DNA of 46,854 nt, taken from NCBI GenBank assembly GCA_020725145.1, contig DYFO01000001.1, forward strand, positions 1-46,854, given 5' to 3'. Position numbers and translations under genes: made by a program. A model generated the notes under the pieces. That model was given only the letters and a program-made list of their open reading frames with translations. It ran no database searches and was not told where the DNA came from. The stretch comes from Symbiobacterium thermophilum (GTDB lineage: Bacteria > Bacillota > Sulfobacillia > UBA995). Below, in pieces: positions 9,201 to 15,837 of this stretch (position 1 is its first letter; each line of letters begins with the position of its first letter).

Positions 9201-9908
9201 TGCCCGCCGCCGGTTCCTCCCGTGCTGCCCGAAGGGGTGAGCCGGGAGGTGCTGGCCGCGGGGACGAAGGATGCCACCTTCATGTACCGCATCGCGAGCG
9301 GCCGTCCGGGACCGGTGCTGATGGTGGTAGGAGGACTGCGTGGCGATGAGCGGTGGTCGGCTCCCGCGGTCAGATCGCTGATCGACGAGCTCCGCCCCAC
9401 ACGGGGGACGCTGCTTCTGATCCCCGAGGCCGCGCGGTTGGCGGTGGAGCTCGGGACGCGCACCGCTCCCGGCGAGGGCGACCTGAATCGGGCGTTTCCC
9501 CAGATCGCAGGACAGGCTCCCGAGGGCCCGCTGGCGACCGCCATCTGGCAGGCCGTCACCGGAAACGGGGTCACCCACCTGATCACCTTGCTCGAGGGCA
9601 AGGACTACTACCTTGCCCGCACCGGGGAGTACGGCCAGACGGTGATCTACTACCCCAACCCGGGCACGGCCGAGCTGGCCGCCCGCGTGGTGGGCGCGTT
9701 GAACGCGGGCCCGGTGACCGTCCTCGCCCGCTGGACGGCACTGCGTAACCCGGTGAAGGGCAGCCTGGCACGGGCCACAGGTGAGATCCTCAAGGTCCAC
9801 GCCTTCCTCGTGGAGGTGTCGGCCCGCGAATCCCTGGCGGCCCGGAACGAATGGGCGCGGCGCGCGGTGCTGGCGCTTGCGGCGGCCATCGGCCAGCGCG
9901 AGGACTGA
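6285..9908 (+). CDS. Exported five-domain M14-like protein; one intact and four degenerate zinc sites
   Basis: This is a 1207-residue exported protein with a signal peptide ending near AHA34. It contains five tandem copies of the domain found singly in the upstream gene. Domain 1 (about 35-256) has a full zinc site: His71 and Glu74 (GGVHGSE), His154 (VDLHE), plus DLNR and Glu229. A Pro/Asp/Glu-rich linker (257-291) follows. Domains 2-5 keep DLNR and the acidic residue before the C-terminal helix (Glu483, Asp717, Glu941, Glu1177). They all change the first zinc His to Arg (Arg326, 561, 784, 1019 in R-G-x-E) and the second His to Val409, Thr643, Val867 or Leu1103. They also share a DYYLA-x-TG motif. 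Domains 2-5 should therefore not hydrolyse and may bind ligand. The start is GTG at 6285. The natural substrate is unknown. Confidence 0.8.
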   Translation: MSRFLLRRRLSHSLVLAMALGLLVALCRSVPAHAFVVETRELAPGSRYQTTMYVIRGSAPGPVFMITGGVHGSEIAGWMAARRFINREIHAGTFIVIPEANRPAVEERARIPSGGYDLNRVFPTSPGTEPTRLLAREIWEVFRTYGVQWYVDLHEALDFYLNPAVDSVGQTLIHYPRTEATRLGQLAVNELNRGITTSLHKFTLLRYPVAGSIARATAQYLGVNSYIFETSRKLPLDTRIRYQVQLVEIFLRELGLTAPGTPPPPEGPPGNDIPPGAGEDDDPGPEPLEPGLNILPVLAETPDETVLYAWDSGNEGPVVLVVGGLRGDEPGAVAAARLAAELEVTAGKLLVLPEANARALAAGQREAPGEGDLNRAFPRAAGQQPTGALATALWQLLTTYRVDHLVTFVEGTDYYLARTGQYGQTVIYFPVAGAEELAAGMASDVNLAVKRNLATFTVLRNPVPGSLARAAGEVLGIRAYLVELCAREPLEERAEHGARVVDALLARLGMKERSYLPPEPPDPGPGVVRRVLLPGSAHATSLYVQESGLPGPTVMVVGGLRGTETGAVLAAEGARDLHVDRGRLLVLPQAHRLAIELGQASPGGVDLNRQFPRSAGEAPGDELASAIWQVVREYAVDYMVTFTEDTDYYLAGTGKFGHTLIHVDRPGLAELASGVAADLNRLDLAAVARFSTLRNPVPGSLARASGDLLGTRAILVDLCAREPVAKRVELGMRVVDALLARLGLRERAFPLPARETRTPYPGATLHIYHGPRPGPTVLVVGGLRGDEPGAVEAARRVAGLEVGAGRLLVLAEANPAALAAGTRTAGGAGDLNRAFPRAAGESPTDAVAGAIWNLVRTEGVQYLVSFVEGDDYYLAGTGQFGQTVIHFPVAGSQDLAAAMADGVNRVLERALARFTVLRNPVRGSLARAAGEVLGLPAFLVELCRRETLAERAEQGWRAVAALLETLGMAHGICPPPVPPVLPEGVSREVLAAGTKDATFMYRIASGRPGPVLMVVGGLRGDERWSAPAVRSLIDELRPTRGTLLLIPEAARLAVELGTRTAPGEGDLNRAFPQIAGQAPEGPLATAIWQAVTGNGVTHLITLLEGKDYYLARTGEYGQTVIYYPNPGTAELAARVVGALNAGPVTVLARWTALRNPVKGSLARATGEILKVHAFLVEVSARESLAARNEWARRAVLALAAAIGQRED
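7155..9890 (+). repeat. Four tandem degenerate M14-like domain repeats (domains 2-5)
   Basis: The repeats have a period of about 223-235 codons, measured between the Arg residues that replace the zinc His (positions 326, 561, 784, 1019). Every unit repeats the order VVGGLRG-x-E, DLNR-x-FP, an E-x-x-DYYLA-x-TG segment, TALRNP/TVLRNP-type plus GSLARA, then an L-V-E/D-x-C-A-R-E-like end. These units resemble one another more than they resemble domain 1, so they were probably multiplied after the zinc site was lost. Confidence 0.8.
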
Positions 9909-9918
9909 GGGTGGCGGC

Positions 9919-11310
9919 CTAGCGGCGTCGCCGGCGCCGCCGGACCAGTTCCCACTGGCGGCGGAGGTCTTCGCGCTCGCGCCACTCCCAGCCGCTGTCG
10001 ATCAGGCGGCGCAGCCGGTCGATGTCGGCGCGGTAGAGGTGATAGGAGGGAGCCAGGCCGAGGTCGCGCCACAGGCCGGGGATGAGCGGCCGCAGCACCT
10101 GCTTGTCGCACCGGTAAAAGGCACGGGCGAGGGCGGGGTCGCGCAGCGGAGCGGCCGGCAGGCAGTCGTAGTCGTCGGCGACGACCTTGGCCAGGCTCAG
10201 CACGCCGAGGGCGAGTTCGCGGGAGACCAGCCAGCTTCCCGGGGTTCGGTACTCGAAGCCGTGCGGCTTCCAGCGCCAGTCGCCCAGCAGGCCGTAGCGG
10301 TAGCGCCGCCGCCGCGCGGTGGCGCTGTTTTCCACCATGAGCAAGGGCAACGCCAGGTAGTTGTCAAGGGCGCGCAGCAGCCGGGTGCTCAGGCGGCGCC
10401 GGGAGAAGTGGATGTGGCCGCCGGTGGGAAAGCCGCGAAAGGGCATGTTGCCGGCGACCGCCTTCACCCGGCGTCGCGAGGCGCGGCCGAGCGCGCGGCG
10501 CAGTCCCTGACGGATCGCCTCCACCAGTTCCTGCGGGTTGGAGCGCGGCCGCGGGCGGATCTCGGCCAGCGGTCGCTCGGGCCGCGGCGTCCACACCGTC
10601 CGGCGGTCACACCCGACAGGCCCGTAGCGGGGGAAGAAGCGCGAGGCGGGGACCATGCGCCCGGTGCGGCGACTGGCCAGCATGAACTCGGGGTCGGCCC
10701 CGAGCACCGCCGAGGAGGGCAGGCCGGTCGCCTGGCGGCGCGCCAGCGCGGCCCGCTCGAGGTCGGTGGCCGCGTCGGCCAGTGCCCGCGCAAAGCGCTT
10801 GACCAGTGAGCTCGGCAGTGGTGGGCAGGGGTGCACGGCGAAGATGAAGGGCCGCCTGACGCCGGGGGCGGCATCCACCGCGCCGAAATCCAGTCCCAGC
10901 AGGTAAAGGGCCCTGGCCGCGCCCTGGCACATCTCCAGCTGCCGCCCGGACCGCCGCAGTACCCTGCGGTACCCGCGCCGCGACCGTCGAAAGAGGGCGA
11001 CGGTACGCAGGTCACACACGAACACACGGTAGCGGCCACGTCGCTGACGTCCGGTCCCGGCCCGGGCCGACACCCGCATGCGGTGCAGTCTCAGACAGGC
11101 GGCGGTCTCGGACCCCACGCTCTCCAGCGCCCTGCGGTCGTTGAGCACGAAAGGGTAGCGGTCCTCGCCCTCGAGCGTTCCCCATCGCACCAGCACGTCC
11201 CATTGCCCCTGGCCGGGGCCATGGGCACAGGACATGCCCAGGGCGGCCAGGTGCTCTGCCAGTCGCCCGGCGGTGGCGTCGCCGGGTGGATACAAGAAGA
11301 GCTTGCTCAC
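9919..11310 (-). CDS. Phage phiEco32-type COOH-NH2 ligase (glutamine-synthetase-like amidoligase)
   Basis: This is a 463-residue protein. The central and C-terminal parts show the marks of the GS-fold COOH-NH2 ligase type 2 family: GADPEFML, an acidic AEIRPRPRSNP, GGHIHFS, and FEYRTPGSWL with the conserved Arg. Such enzymes join a carboxyl to an amine using ATP. The N-terminal ~150 residues are not recognised. The C-terminus is strongly basic (seven Arg in a row). It is the last gene of a three-gene minus-strand unit and overlaps the upstream ATP-grasp gene by 4 bases (ATGA). Co-occurrence of this family with YheC/D ATP-grasps in Bacillota has been described in comparative genomics. The product is unknown. 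Confidence 0.65.
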   Translation of the reverse strand: MSKLFLYPPGDATAGRLAEHLAALGMSCAHGPGQGQWDVLVRWGTLEGEDRYPFVLNDRRALESVGSETAACLRLHRMRVSARAGTGRQRRGRYRVFVCDLRTVALFRRSRRGYRRVLRRSGRQLEMCQGAARALYLLGLDFGAVDAAPGVRRPFIFAVHPCPPLPSSLVKRFARALADAATDLERAALARRQATGLPSSAVLGADPEFMLASRRTGRMVPASRFFPRYGPVGCDRRTVWTPRPERPLAEIRPRPRSNPQELVEAIRQGLRRALGRASRRRVKAVAGNMPFRGFPTGGHIHFSRRRLSTRLLRALDNYLALPLLMVENSATARRRRYRYGLLGDWRWKPHGFEYRTPGSWLVSRELALGVLSLAKVVADDYDCLPAAPLRDPALARAFYRCDKQVLRPLIPGLWRDLGLAPSYHLYRADIDRLRRLIDSGWEWREREDLRRQWELVRRRRRRR

Positions 11311-12638
11311 CTGCTCCCCCCACTTTTCGACCCGTCAGGCTTTTTGGCCAGGTACCTGGCGTAGGCGAGGGGATAGCGAAAGGTGGGTCCTGACCCCCAG
11401 CCCCAGGTCATGCGATAGGGTTTGGAGTTGACCTCCAGCACGAAGACCTTTCCGCCACGGGTGACGGCAAGGTCCACACCCAGTTCCCCCAAAGGACATC
11501 CCATTTCGGCCTCCAGCACCCTTGCCACGCGGCGGCTGACCCGCCTGATGGTGCGCTGGGGTCTCCCCCGGACCGTCCACCGCAGCACCCGCCCCAGTCC
11601 CTGGCCCCTTCCCCCTCGACAGACGTTGGAGACGATCCTGCCCGCACCCGCCACCCTGGCGTAGGTGCGGGTGATCACCCAGCGCCCGCTGCCGTTCTTC
11701 TGTATCAGCACCCGCACGTCGAAGGGACGGCCGCCGTACGTGGCGAGGGGCACCGCCTGCTGCACGAGGTAAGGCCGGCGGCCGAGCAGGCCGCCGAGCC
11801 GAGCGGTGAGCCGCTCCGGGCCGCGGGCGGTTCCTCTTCCTCCACCCGAACGGCGAAAGACGTACCGGCGCCGTCCCGTACGGGTCACGCGGACGATGCC
11901 GCGCCCCAGGCTCCCGCCCACCGGTTTGAGGTAGACCCTCCGGTAACGACGGAGCATGCGTTCCAGGACCTCGGGGGTGAAGCTTTCGGTGGCGGGCAGG
12001 TGCGCGGCCAGCACCGGGTCGCGGGACAACATCTCGTGCACCGCCTGCTTGTCTAAAAAGCCCGGGTTGAAATACCGTCCCGGCAGAAGCTCCTGGAGTC
12101 TCCGCCGTGCCTCGGCGACGGGGGCAAGTTCCTCATCGGTCCGGGTGGAGACGCGGTCGTAGACAACGTCGGGCAAGGGCAGGCGGGCCTGGAGCCACCG
12201 TCTTCCCTGCCGGAAGCAGCCCAGGACGGTAAGCGACTCCCAGCACACCTCGTCAGGGGTGAAGATGTAGGCGACCACACCCGCCCGCCTGCCGCGCCGG
12301 GCCACCGCGCGCACGAAGGGGGTCTGGGGACCGAAACGCCGGCGGCCGCGCCGCACGGTGAAAAGACCCACCAGCGGTCCCAGACGCAGCCGTCCGTCCG
12401 CGGTGCGCCAGACGCTCACGCGCAGGCCGGGTGGCAGCGTCAACTCCTCGGCCGCCGCCGCCGACAGCACGATGCGGCCCGGCGGCGCTCCCGCCTCGAG
12501 GGCGGCGGTCGTCGCGCACAGGCCCGCCTGCAACCTCACCGTGCCGCCGGCGGCAAGCCCGAGGCGGCGCAGCACGGCGAAGGGAACGGCCACCCGACCG
12601 TCCGGCAGGTTTCCGGTAAGCACCCTCAGTCTGGCCAA
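11307..12638 (-). CDS. YheC/YheD-type ATP-grasp protein (second of pair)
   Basis: This is a 443-residue protein of the YheC/YheD ATP-grasp family (spore-coat-associated in Bacillus). ATP-grasp marks are VYLKPVGGSLGRGI (phosphate-binding loop), DVRVLIQK, and GELGVDLAV...VFVLEVNSKP with the metal-binding Glu/Asn. The N-terminal ~130 residues match the usual YheC/D leader domain (GPLVGLFT, VAYIFTPDEV). The start is TTG at 12638 with AAGGAGG six bases upstream. It overlaps the upstream ATP-grasp gene by 13 bases and the downstream amidoligase by 4, so all three are co-translated. It probably forms amide bonds; the substrate is unknown. Confidence 0.8.
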   Translation of the reverse strand: MARLRVLTGNLPDGRVAVPFAVLRRLGLAAGGTVRLQAGLCATTAALEAGAPPGRIVLSAAAAEELTLPPGLRVSVWRTADGRLRLGPLVGLFTVRRGRRRFGPQTPFVRAVARRGRRAGVVAYIFTPDEVCWESLTVLGCFRQGRRWLQARLPLPDVVYDRVSTRTDEELAPVAEARRRLQELLPGRYFNPGFLDKQAVHEMLSRDPVLAAHLPATESFTPEVLERMLRRYRRVYLKPVGGSLGRGIVRVTRTGRRRYVFRRSGGGRGTARGPERLTARLGGLLGRRPYLVQQAVPLATYGGRPFDVRVLIQKNGSGRWVITRTYARVAGAGRIVSNVCRGGRGQGLGRVLRWTVRGRPQRTIRRVSRRVARVLEAEMGCPLGELGVDLAVTRGGKVFVLEVNSKPYRMTWGWGSGPTFRYPLAYARYLAKKPDGSKSGGSR

Positions 12639-13981
12639 GGCGTTCCTCCTTCCGCGGCCCCAAACCCGCTGATGCGGGCGGCCCAGACCAGCGGGCGCTC
12701 GATGGCCTCGCGCCGAGTATTGGTCTGGCCCAGCTTGAGGAAGATGGCCCGGGCAAGTTTGGAGTTGGTCTCGAGGAACCAGACCTTGCCCTGCCGGTCA
12801 AGGGCCAGGTCGACCCCCATTTCACCGCTCGGCCCGCGCGCACGTTCCACGGCCCGCGCCACCTCGGTCGCCAGGCGGTGGATCGTCGCCATGGTGGAGG
12901 CGTAACCCTCGTCCCCGACCACCGCCCGTACCGCCGTCTCCAGGGGGGCGGCCCATCCTCCGCGGTGCAGGTTGGAGGTGACACGGCCGGGGGCGGCTAC
13001 CCGCATCGCCCCTCCGGTCACCTGCCAGCTGCCCCCGGCGTCCTTCTGCACGACCAGGCGCAGATCGCCGGGCTGGCCGAAGGGTCGGGCGAGATCGATC
13101 CCCTGCTGAACCAGGCAGCGGCGGCGCGTGAGCAGACGGCGGGCTCGCCGGGCCAGGGGAACCAGGGCTCCTCGCCAGGACCGCCTTCCGCTGCTGAGCT
13201 GGTAGCGGCCCCTGCCCACCCGCATCAGCCGGGCGATGCCCTTGCCCTTGGCACCCCCCGCCGGCTTCAGGTACACGGTGCCGTGCCGTCTGACCATCGC
13301 CAGGATGTCTCCCACCCCCCGGCAGAGGCGGGTCTGGGGAAGATGGGGGCGGAGCGAGGGCGTACGGCTGAGGATACGATGTACCGTCCACTTATCGCCG
13401 AATACGGCGTTAACGAAACGCATGCGGGACCAGGACCGGGCCAGGCGCGAGCGGACCGCCCAGTACCGCCGGTAGGCTGCGCCTCGGAAAAAGCCACGGT
13501 CGTACAACACGTCGGGGTAGGGAAAGGCACCGCGGGTCCAGAATCCCCTGGAGGTGAAACGGTAGCCGCGTACCCGGCGGCGGCGCCAGTCCACGTCGCC
13601 GGGACCGAAACCGTACAGAAGGACACCCAGCCGGTCGGCGGCCGCCATCAGCTCGCGGATGAAGCCGGCCTGGGGACCGAACGGGCCGTAGCGGCTGGGG
13701 GCTTTGCGCACGAGGATGCCGACCACCGGGCCCAGGCGCAGGGCATGCGGTCCGTGCTCCCAGAGGGCGTGCAGCCTGAGCGGCAGCGGCAGGCCCAGCC
13801 GCCGCGCCGGCAGCCTTCCCATCCCCATGGCGGCGCCTTCGGCGGCGAAGGCGCGGGCGGTGGTGCGGCTTGCCCCCAGGCGGAGCGCGATCGGCGAACC
13901 GGGTCGAAGCTCGCCTTCCGCCGCCAGCGCGGGCGGCAGCCGGACCACGTCGTCGGGTGTGCCTTTGATGACGACCAGCAC
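12626..13981 (-). CDS. YheC/YheD-type ATP-grasp protein (first of pair)
   Basis: This is a 451-residue paralogue of the downstream protein, with the same layout: an N-terminal domain with LGPVVGILV and LLYGFGPGDVDW, then an ATP-grasp domain with VYLKPAGGAKGKGIARL, DLRLVVQKD and GEMGVDLAL...VWFLETNSKL. Having two diverged ATP-grasps next to a third ligase suggests successive additions to one scaffold, or a heteromeric enzyme. The start is GTG at 13981 behind GGGAGGAGG. It is the first gene of the unit. The 92-base gap to the divergent nitroreductase must hold its promoter. A GTTG-x3-CAAC inverted repeat sits there (14007-14017), but no clear -10 was found. Confidence 0.8.
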   Translation of the reverse strand: MLVVIKGTPDDVVRLPPALAAEGELRPGSPIALRLGASRTTARAFAAEGAAMGMGRLPARRLGLPLPLRLHALWEHGPHALRLGPVVGILVRKAPSRYGPFGPQAGFIRELMAAADRLGVLLYGFGPGDVDWRRRRVRGYRFTSRGFWTRGAFPYPDVLYDRGFFRGAAYRRYWAVRSRLARSWSRMRFVNAVFGDKWTVHRILSRTPSLRPHLPQTRLCRGVGDILAMVRRHGTVYLKPAGGAKGKGIARLMRVGRGRYQLSSGRRSWRGALVPLARRARRLLTRRRCLVQQGIDLARPFGQPGDLRLVVQKDAGGSWQVTGGAMRVAAPGRVTSNLHRGGWAAPLETAVRAVVGDEGYASTMATIHRLATEVARAVERARGPSGEMGVDLALDRQGKVWFLETNSKLARAIFLKLGQTNTRREAIERPLVWAARISGFGAAEGGTPWPD

Positions 13982-14073
13982 CTGGCTGCCTCCTCCCCCG
14001 GGGCAAGTTGTGTCAACATCTTATGTGAATCCCGGACGCGGGGCGCCAGGTGCCACAGGGCGGGGGTATCGGC

Positions 14074-14679
14074 ATGGGAATACAGGACCCCAAGCCAGGT
14101 GCCCGGGAGGCGGTCCTCGCCAACATCCGGGGCCGCAGGAGCGTCCGGCGTTACCTGCCGCGGGAGGTGCCGAAGGAGGTGATCCTCGAGGTGCTGGACG
14201 CGGCACGGTGGGCTCCCAGCGCGGTCAACCGCCAGCCCTGGCGGTACGTGGTGGTCACGCGCGCCGAACTGCGCCAGGAGCTGTGCCGGCGTGCGGGGCC
14301 AGGACCGCTGCGGTGGCGGCACCTGGCCGAGGCACCGGTGGTCATCGCCGTGTTGGCCGACCCCGCGGCCGGACGCTGGCACCTCATAGACTGCGCTTTC
14401 GCGGGCCAGAACCTGATGCTCGCCGCGCACGCGCTGGGTCTGGGTAGCTGCTGGATAGGCGCTTTCAGGGAGGCCGCGGTCCGCGGGACGCTCGGGGTGC
14501 CCGATCGGCTGAAGGTGGCGGGGCTCGTGACCCTCGGGTACCCCGCGGAACCCTCCCCCGCCCCGCCGCGGTTGCCGTTGGAGGACCTTGTCTCCTGGGA
14601 GCGCTACCGCCGCGGACCGCGGGTGGCAAGGCGCCTGACCCGCACGGGCATCCTGTCGCTGGCCCGCAGGCGGCGCTGA
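14074..14679 (+). CDS. Nitroreductase family protein (1)
   Basis: This is a 201-residue FMN-dependent nitroreductase-fold protein. It begins with the family motif RRSVRRY, then APSAVNRQPWR (the FMN-contact loop) and a C-terminal GLGSCWIGAF segment. These enzymes reduce nitro or quinone compounds or act on other small electron acceptors; the substrate is not readable from sequence. The ATG at 14074 is preferred, with GGGGGT just upstream. A GTG 24 bases earlier is in frame. It converges on a second nitroreductase at 15166-15702, to which it is clearly related. Confidence 0.82.
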   Translation: MGIQDPKPGAREAVLANIRGRRSVRRYLPREVPKEVILEVLDAARWAPSAVNRQPWRYVVVTRAELRQELCRRAGPGPLRWRHLAEAPVVIAVLADPAAGRWHLIDCAFAGQNLMLAAHALGLGSCWIGAFREAAVRGTLGVPDRLKVAGLVTLGYPAEPSPAPPRLPLEDLVSWERYRRGPRVARRLTRTGILSLARRRR

Positions 14680-14825
14680 GATGGCCGGTCAGCCGCGCGG
14701 TAATCACTGCAATCCGGGTTCTACGCGGTGTTGCGAAGCGACTTCCGGATGTATATGCGATGTATAGACATTGAGTAAGGGGGGAGGGGGGTTCTCAGCG
14801 CGAGCGCCGGTATGCAAGTGGGGAA

Positions 14826-14857
14826 ACAGCCCGGGGGGTGCGTATTCCCCGGGCTGT
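14826..14857. other. Perfect 11-bp hairpin between convergent nitroreductase genes
   Basis: The arms ACAGCCCGGGG (14826-14836) and CCCCGGGCTGT (14847-14857) pair perfectly around a 10-base loop. There is no T-run on the plus side (GGCAAAAAGAC follows). On the minus side the stem runs into TTTCCCC. It may act as a terminator for one or both convergent genes, or be part of a small RNA. The surrounding 486-base gap (14680-15165) also has an AT-rich patch (TGTATATGCGATGTATAGACA, around 14750-14770) and a broken small ORF. Confidence 0.45.
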
Positions 14858-14892
14858 GGCAAAAAGACTTGGTCTAACCGACGCCGCTGGGG

Positions 14893-15160
14893 TCAAAGGC
14901 GGAGCAGGCGAAGCCGGGCACCGCCGAGCAACGCCTCTTGGGCGCAGGCCTCCTCCAATCATACGGGGCAACCCGTCCTGCCGCATGACCCTGGTACCGA
15001 ACTCCTCCGGGAGGCTTGCATCCTCGTCGGCAAGCACGGCCAAGCGCGTTACTTTCTCCTGCTGGGCCCCGCGGGCCCGGCGGTAGTGGCTATCCCGGCC
15101 CACCACGCACGGCAGTTCCATCTGCCCCGGGCCCAGTCCCAGAAGCGCTCCTGCGCCCAC
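14893..15160 (-). pseudogene. Possible small ORF or remnant, frame shifts midway
   Basis: Just downstream of the minus-strand nitroreductase, a frame starting at GTG 15160 reads like coding sequence for about 65 codons (high GC3; contains VVGRDSHYRRARGAQQ and LAVLADEDASLPEEF). Near 14945 its coding character fades. A +1 frame then continues plausibly (EEACAQEALLGG...) to a TGA at 14893-14895. Without the shift, the first frame would run to 14795 through the hairpin. I do not recognise the family. It may be a decayed gene, a sequencing indel, or chance. Confidence 0.22.
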
Positions 15161-15165
15161 CCCGG

Positions 15166-15702
15166 TCAGTCCCGGTACTCGACCACCTCCTCCAGCGGCA
15201 GACGGCCGGGCGCACGTGGGCTGGCGGCGGGAACGCCGATGGGGATGATGGCCACCGGGCGTAGCGAAGGGGGAAGTTCGAGCACCGCCGCCGCCTGCTC
15301 TTCGTCGAACGCCCCTACCCAACAGGTTCCGTACCCGTAGGCCACCGCCGTGAGCAGGAGGTTCTGGATGGCGGCGGCCGTGTCCTGAAGGGCGTAAAGC
15401 TCGCGCCCGCGCTGGCCGTAGCGGCTCTCCGTGCGCGGCAGGTCGGCGCACACCACCAGCGCCACCGGGGCCGCGGCGACGAACTTCTGTCCGTGGGCGG
15501 CCGCTGCCAGCCGCTGGCGCAGCTCGGGGTTGCGGATCACCAGGAAGCGCCATGGCTGTCGGTTGCCGGCACTGGGGGCGAGCACGGCGGCTTCCAGCAT
15601 GGCCTCCAGGTGCTCCTCGGGCACCGCGGTGGGCTTGAACTGGCGGATGCTCCGGCGGCGGGCGATGGCTTCGGCCAGGGGAAAGGTTCGGGGCTCGGTC
15701 AT
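15166..15702 (-). CDS. Nitroreductase family protein (2)
   Basis: This is a 178-residue nitroreductase-fold protein with RRRSIRQFKP at the N-terminus, APSAGNRQPWRF (FMN loop) and GYGTCWVGAFDEEQ near the C-terminus, ending IIPIGVPAA...LEEVVEYRD. It is a shorter paralogue of the plus-strand nitroreductase ending at 14679. FMN-dependent reduction of a small substrate is expected; the identity is unknown. The ATG at 15702 has a GGGAGG site some 12 bases upstream. The divergent transporter gene begins 135 bases away. Confidence 0.82.
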   Translation of the reverse strand: MTEPRTFPLAEAIARRRSIRQFKPTAVPEEHLEAMLEAAVLAPSAGNRQPWRFLVIRNPELRQRLAAAAHGQKFVAAAPVALVVCADLPRTESRYGQRGRELYALQDTAAAIQNLLLTAVAYGYGTCWVGAFDEEQAAAVLELPPSLRPVAIIPIGVPAASPRAPGRLPLEEVVEYRD

Positions 15703-15751
15703 GGGGGCCGGTTCCCTCCCTCGAAGTTGGGATCGTCAGGAGTTTCCCCCG

Positions 15752-15788
15752 CCTGCCGGAAAAACCCTGCCGCGGGCATGCCGGCAGG
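15752..15788. repeat. Inverted repeat between nitroreductase 2 and the transporter
   Basis: CCTGCCGG (15752-15759) and CCGGCAGG (15781-15788) are perfect 8-base complements with 21 bases between. Their place between two divergent starts fits an operator or a leader hairpin for the transporter. High GC makes chance palindromes common, so this is tentative. Confidence 0.25.
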
Positions 15789-15837
15789 AATGCGTGCAGC
15801 CGGGGCCGAAAGGGGCGGCGACAGGCGCGGAGGAGGG

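Noticed and set aside
8361-9800. A 479-codon minus-strand frame inside the five-domain gene
   Set aside because: It mirrors the tandem repeats of the real gene and encodes compositionally biased sequence with no recognisable domain.
6285-9908. DNA-level tandem repeat or CRISPR-like array
   Set aside because: The repeat is at domain level with diverged nucleotide sequence and about 670-700-base periods; there are no short identical repeats with spacers.
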